Positions 13,421 through 15,697 of a DNA stretch of 15,697 nt are shown here, one piece after another (within the stretch, counting starts at the first letter, position 1; each line of letters opens with the position of its first letter). Under the pieces are notes generated by a model. It saw only the letters and a list, made by a program, of their open reading frames with translations, had not been told where the DNA came from and did not search any database. This stretch comes from JBEAOO01 sp041164825. Lineage in GTDB: Bacteria; Pseudomonadota; Gammaproteobacteria; Burkholderiales; Burkholderiaceae_C. A program made the position numbers and the translations under genes. The stretch lies in NCBI GenBank assembly GCA_041164825.1, contig JBEAOO010000223.1:1-15697 (forward strand), in the 5' to 3' direction.

Positions 13421-14422
13421 GTGCCCCACACCGCCCCCCTTGCCGCTGAATTTGATGCCGACCGCGCCTTGCGCCTGGCGCGCGATACCTTCGACATCGA
13501 AGCCCAGGCGCTGCTGGCCCTGAAGGCGCGCACGGGCGCCTCGTTTGCCGAGGCCGTGCGCACCTTGTTGCACTGCCCCGGACGGGTGGTGGTGATGGGC
13601 ATGGGCAAGAGCGGCCACGTGGGCCGCAAGATCGCCGCCACGCTCGCCTCCACCGGCACGCCCGCGATGTTTGTGCACCCGGCCGAGGCCAGCCACGGCG
13701 ACTTGGGCATGGTGCAGGCAGGTGATGTGGTGCTGGCCATCTCCAACTCGGGCGAGAGCGACGAGCTGGCCGCCATCTTGCCCGCGCTCAAGCGCCTGGG
13801 CATCCTGCTGGTGGGCATGACGGGCCGCGCCGAATCGACGCTGGCGCGCCACGCCAACATCGTGATCTCGTGTGCCGTCGACCAAGAAGCCTGCCCGCTC
13901 AACCTGGCCCCCACCGCCAGCACCACCGCGCAGATGGCGCTGGGCGATGCGCTGGCCGTGGCGTTGCTCGATGCGCGCGGTTTTCGCGCCGAAGACTTTG
14001 CCCGCTCGCACCCCGGCGGCAGCCTGGGCCGCAAGCTGCTCACCCATGTGCGCGATGTGATGCGCAGCGGCGAGGCCGTGCCCGCTGTGGCGGCCGACAC
14101 GCCCTTCATCGACACCATGCGCGAGATGACGCGCAAAGGCCTGGGCGCCACCGCGGTCACCGATGGCGAGGGCCGGGTGCTCGGCATCTTCACCGACGGC
14201 GATTTGCGCCGCCTGATCGAGCGTGGCAGCGACCTGCGCGCGCTCACCGCACGCGAGGTGATGACGGCCAGTCCGCGCGTGGTGCGCGACGACGCGTTGG
14301 CCGTCGACGCCGCCGAGGTGATGGAAGCCGCCCGCATCACCAGCGTGCTGGTGGTCGATGCCGAGCAGCGCCTGGTGGGCGCGCTCAACACCAACGATTT
14401 GATGCGTGCGAAGGTGATTTGA
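13421..14422 (+). CDS. kdsD: D-arabinose 5-phosphate isomerase KdsD (KpsF/GutQ family)
   Basis: Interconverts ribulose 5-phosphate and arabinose 5-phosphate, the first step of Kdo synthesis for LPS. The 333-residue product has an N-terminal SIS domain and two CBS domains. SIS motifs are VVMGMGKSGHVGRK (57-70), SNSGESDE (108-115), LAPTASTTAQMALGDALA (162-179) and RSHPGGSLG (195-203). CBS1 spans about 211-268 (VLGIFTDGDLRRL) and CBS2 about 278-333 (LVGALNTNDLMR). The catalytic residues of E. coli KdsD (Lys59, Glu111, Glu152, His193) align with Lys63, Glu115, Glu156 and His197. The start is GTG at 13421; no ATG fits in frame nearby. It opens a gene string with kdsC one base downstream, and is divergent from the antiporter gene. 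Confidence 0.95.
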   Translation: MPHTAPLAAEFDADRALRLARDTFDIEAQALLALKARTGASFAEAVRTLLHCPGRVVVMGMGKSGHVGRKIAATLASTGTPAMFVHPAEASHGDLGMVQAGDVVLAISNSGESDELAAILPALKRLGILLVGMTGRAESTLARHANIVISCAVDQEACPLNLAPTASTTAQMALGDALAVALLDARGFRAEDFARSHPGGSLGRKLLTHVRDVMRSGEAVPAVAADTPFIDTMREMTRKGLGATAVTDGEGRVLGIFTDGDLRRLIERGSDLRALTAREVMTASPRVVRDDALAVDAAEVMEAARITSVLVVDAEQRLVGALNTNDLMRAKVI

Positions 14423-14423
14423 G

Positions 14424-15020
14424 ATGAACGACGCCCCACGACCCGTGAGCCCCGCCATCCGCTTCGCCCCCGAGTTGCTGCTGCAGGCGCAAGGTGGCCC
14501 GCAAGGCATCCGTGCCGCCATCTTCGATGTCGATGGCGTGCTCACCGATGGCCGCATCTACATCAGCGAGCAGGGTGAATCGTTCAAGGCCTTCAACACG
14601 CTCGATGGCCAGGGCTTGAAGCTGCTGGCGCAAGCCGGCATCACGCCCATCGTCATCACCGGCCGCGACTCCCCGGCGGTGCGCCGCCGCGTGGCCGACC
14701 TCGGCATCCAGCACGCGGTTTATGGCGCGTCCGACAAGCTGGCCGCTGCCGAGCCGGTGTTGGCCGCACTCGGCTGGGGCTGGGACGCGCTGGCCGTGAT
14801 GGGCGACGACTGGCCCGACCTGCCCTTGATGACCCGCGCCGCCTTTGCCTGCGCACCCTCGGGCGCCCATGCGGAAGCGCGTGCGGTGGCACACCACGTC
14901 ACCGCTGCGGCCGGCGGCCACGGCGCCGCGCGCGAGTGCTGTGATGTGCTGTTGTGCGCCTGTGGCGCGTATGCCCGGTTGCTGCAAGGCCACTTGGCCA
15001 CGCTCGATGGCGGCCGCTGA
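14424..15020 (+). CDS. kdsC: 3-deoxy-D-manno-octulosonate 8-phosphate phosphatase KdsC
   Basis: Removes phosphate from Kdo 8-phosphate to give Kdo. It is a cap-less HAD phosphatase that normally works as a tetramer. The 198 residues contain motif I DVDGVLTDG (35-43, nucleophile Asp35 and acid/base Asp37), motif II ITGRDSPAVRRR (78-89), motif III Lys105 in GASDKLA, and motif IV MGDDWPDLPLM (126-136). About 30 residues precede motif I, the usual room for the family. The ATG at 14424 lies one base after the kdsD stop, with AAGGTG (14411-14416) as a good Shine-Dalgarno. The 3' end overlaps the likely lptC start by 14 bp. Confidence 0.95.
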   Translation: MNDAPRPVSPAIRFAPELLLQAQGGPQGIRAAIFDVDGVLTDGRIYISEQGESFKAFNTLDGQGLKLLAQAGITPIVITGRDSPAVRRRVADLGIQHAVYGASDKLAAAEPVLAALGWGWDALAVMGDDWPDLPLMTRAAFACAPSGAHAEARAVAHHVTAAAGGHGAARECCDVLLCACGAYARLLQGHLATLDGGR

Positions 15021-15684
15021 ACCCGTGATGGCTGTCGCCTCCCCCGCGCCCTTGGGCCCCGCCGCATCGCGCCCACCGCGCGAACGCCGCGCTTGGCTGC
15101 GCCGTGCCGCCGACGTGCTGTCGAGCTATCTGCCGCTGCTGCTGATGGCCTTGCTGGCGCTGGGCACCTGGTGGTTGGTGAAGCTGGCGCCCGCGGTGGA
15201 CGCCCCTGAGGCCGAGGCCGCACTGCGCCACGAGCCCGACTACCGCATGAAAGACTTCAGCGTGCAGCGTTTTGGTGCCGACGGGGCCTTGCGCGCGCAG
15301 ATCGAGGGAAGCACGCTGCGCCACTATCCCGACACCGACACGCTCGAAATCGACCACGCCACCGTGCATTCCTACAACGCCGAGGGCCGCATCACCGTGG
15401 CCACCGCGCGCCAAGCCCTGTCCAAGGGCGACGCCAGCGAAGTGACGCTGACTGGTGGCGCACGGGTGGTGCGCGAGGCCATCGGCCCCAACCCGCCGCT
15501 GGAGTTTTTGGGGGAATCGCTGCACATTCTGCGCGGCAGCCAGGTGCTGCGCTCCGACCAGGCCGTGACCTTTGTGCGCGGCGGCACCCGCATCACCGCC
15601 GACGCCATGGACTACCGCCACGCCGAGCGTGTGATCGACCTCACCGGCCGCGTGCACGCCACCTTTCCCGCTGCGCCGCGCTGA
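15007..15684 (+). CDS. lptC: LPS export system protein LptC
   Basis: Bitopic inner-membrane protein that passes LPS from the LptB2FG transporter to periplasmic LptA. The 225-residue reading has a basic N-terminus (RPPRERRAWLRRAADV), one membrane helix (about 41-59, YLPLLLMALLALGTWWLV), then a periplasmic beta-jellyroll. Matching blocks include EPDYRMKDFSVQRFGADG, LRHYPDTDTLEID and ITADAMDYRHAERVIDLTG. I chose the ATG at 15007, which overlaps kdsC; an ATG at 15028 would give 218 residues with a 7-bp gap and is equally plausible, as neither has a clear Shine-Dalgarno. Assignment rests on the topology, these blocks and the kdsD-kdsC context. The gene is complete and ends 13 bp before the window edge. 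Confidence 0.92.
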   Translation: MAAAEPVMAVASPAPLGPAASRPPRERRAWLRRAADVLSSYLPLLLMALLALGTWWLVKLAPAVDAPEAEAALRHEPDYRMKDFSVQRFGADGALRAQIEGSTLRHYPDTDTLEIDHATVHSYNAEGRITVATARQALSKGDASEVTLTGGARVVREAIGPNPPLEFLGESLHILRGSQVLRSDQAVTFVRGGTRITADAMDYRHAERVIDLTGRVHATFPAAPR

Positions 15685-15697
15685 GCGGCCTGGACTG

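Noticed and set aside
13319..14557. N-terminal extension of the antiporter frame to 1079 codons
   Set aside because: The extension is antisense to kdsD and the start of kdsC. The family N-terminus starts at the ATG at 13318.
14845..15006. Earlier start for lptC inside kdsC
   Set aside because: It would overlap kdsC by more than 150 bp and add sequence unlike LptC.
1..15697. CRISPR arrays, transposons, tRNA or rRNA genes, toxin-antitoxin pairs
   Set aside because: I looked for regularly spaced short repeats, terminal inverted repeats with transposase and tRNA-like ends, and found none. Every sizeable coding region is a core gene.

Overview
This window is the replication-origin neighbourhood of a high-GC betaproteobacterial chromosome, most likely Burkholderiales and probably Comamonadaceae-like. 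That placement is inferred from gene order, from DnaN, DnaA, YidC and RnpA sequence character, and from the upstream TACAAT-type promoter style; it was not tested by any search. I recognise every gene, and all belong to conserved core families. I see no insertion sequence, prophage, CRISPR array, tRNA or rRNA.

Layout, left to right. Positions 1-165 are non-coding as far as I can tell: an AT-rich edge followed by the gyrB terminator. On the minus strand come gyrB (166-2742), dnaN (2881-3999), a 590-bp origin region (4000-4589) and dnaA (4590-6017). A 316-bp divergent spacer follows, carrying two perfect DnaA boxes next to dnaA and a strong sigma70-type promoter facing right. On the plus strand is the classic rpmH-rnpA-yidD-yidC block (6334-9036), closed by a strong intrinsic terminator, then mnmE (9160-10569) and a small gene with a single cyclic-nucleotide-binding domain (10774-11241). 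A minus-strand CPA2/Kef-type K+/H+ antiporter gene (11318-13318) converges on that small gene. Divergent from the antiporter is the start of the LPS cluster: kdsD, kdsC and lptC (13421-15684). lptA would be expected just past the right edge.

How the genes work together. DnaA opens oriC, DnaN is the sliding clamp, and GyrB relieves supercoils ahead of the forks. RpmH is a ribosomal protein, RnpA matures tRNA 5' ends, and MnmE modifies tRNA wobble uridines. YidD and YidC assist inner-membrane protein insertion. KdsD and KdsC make Kdo for lipid A-core, and LptC is part of the bridge that exports finished LPS.

The most interesting non-gene signal is in the origin. The dnaA-dnaN spacer looks like two diverged tandem copies of a roughly 210-bp module (4007-4214 and 4343-4552). 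Each copy has three DnaA-box-like sites at identical internal spacings (118 bp, then 28 bp), although I count only about 65-76% identity between the parts I aligned. With the two boxes upstream of dnaA, the origin looks bipartite around dnaA. I found no evidence of a novel multi-gene system.
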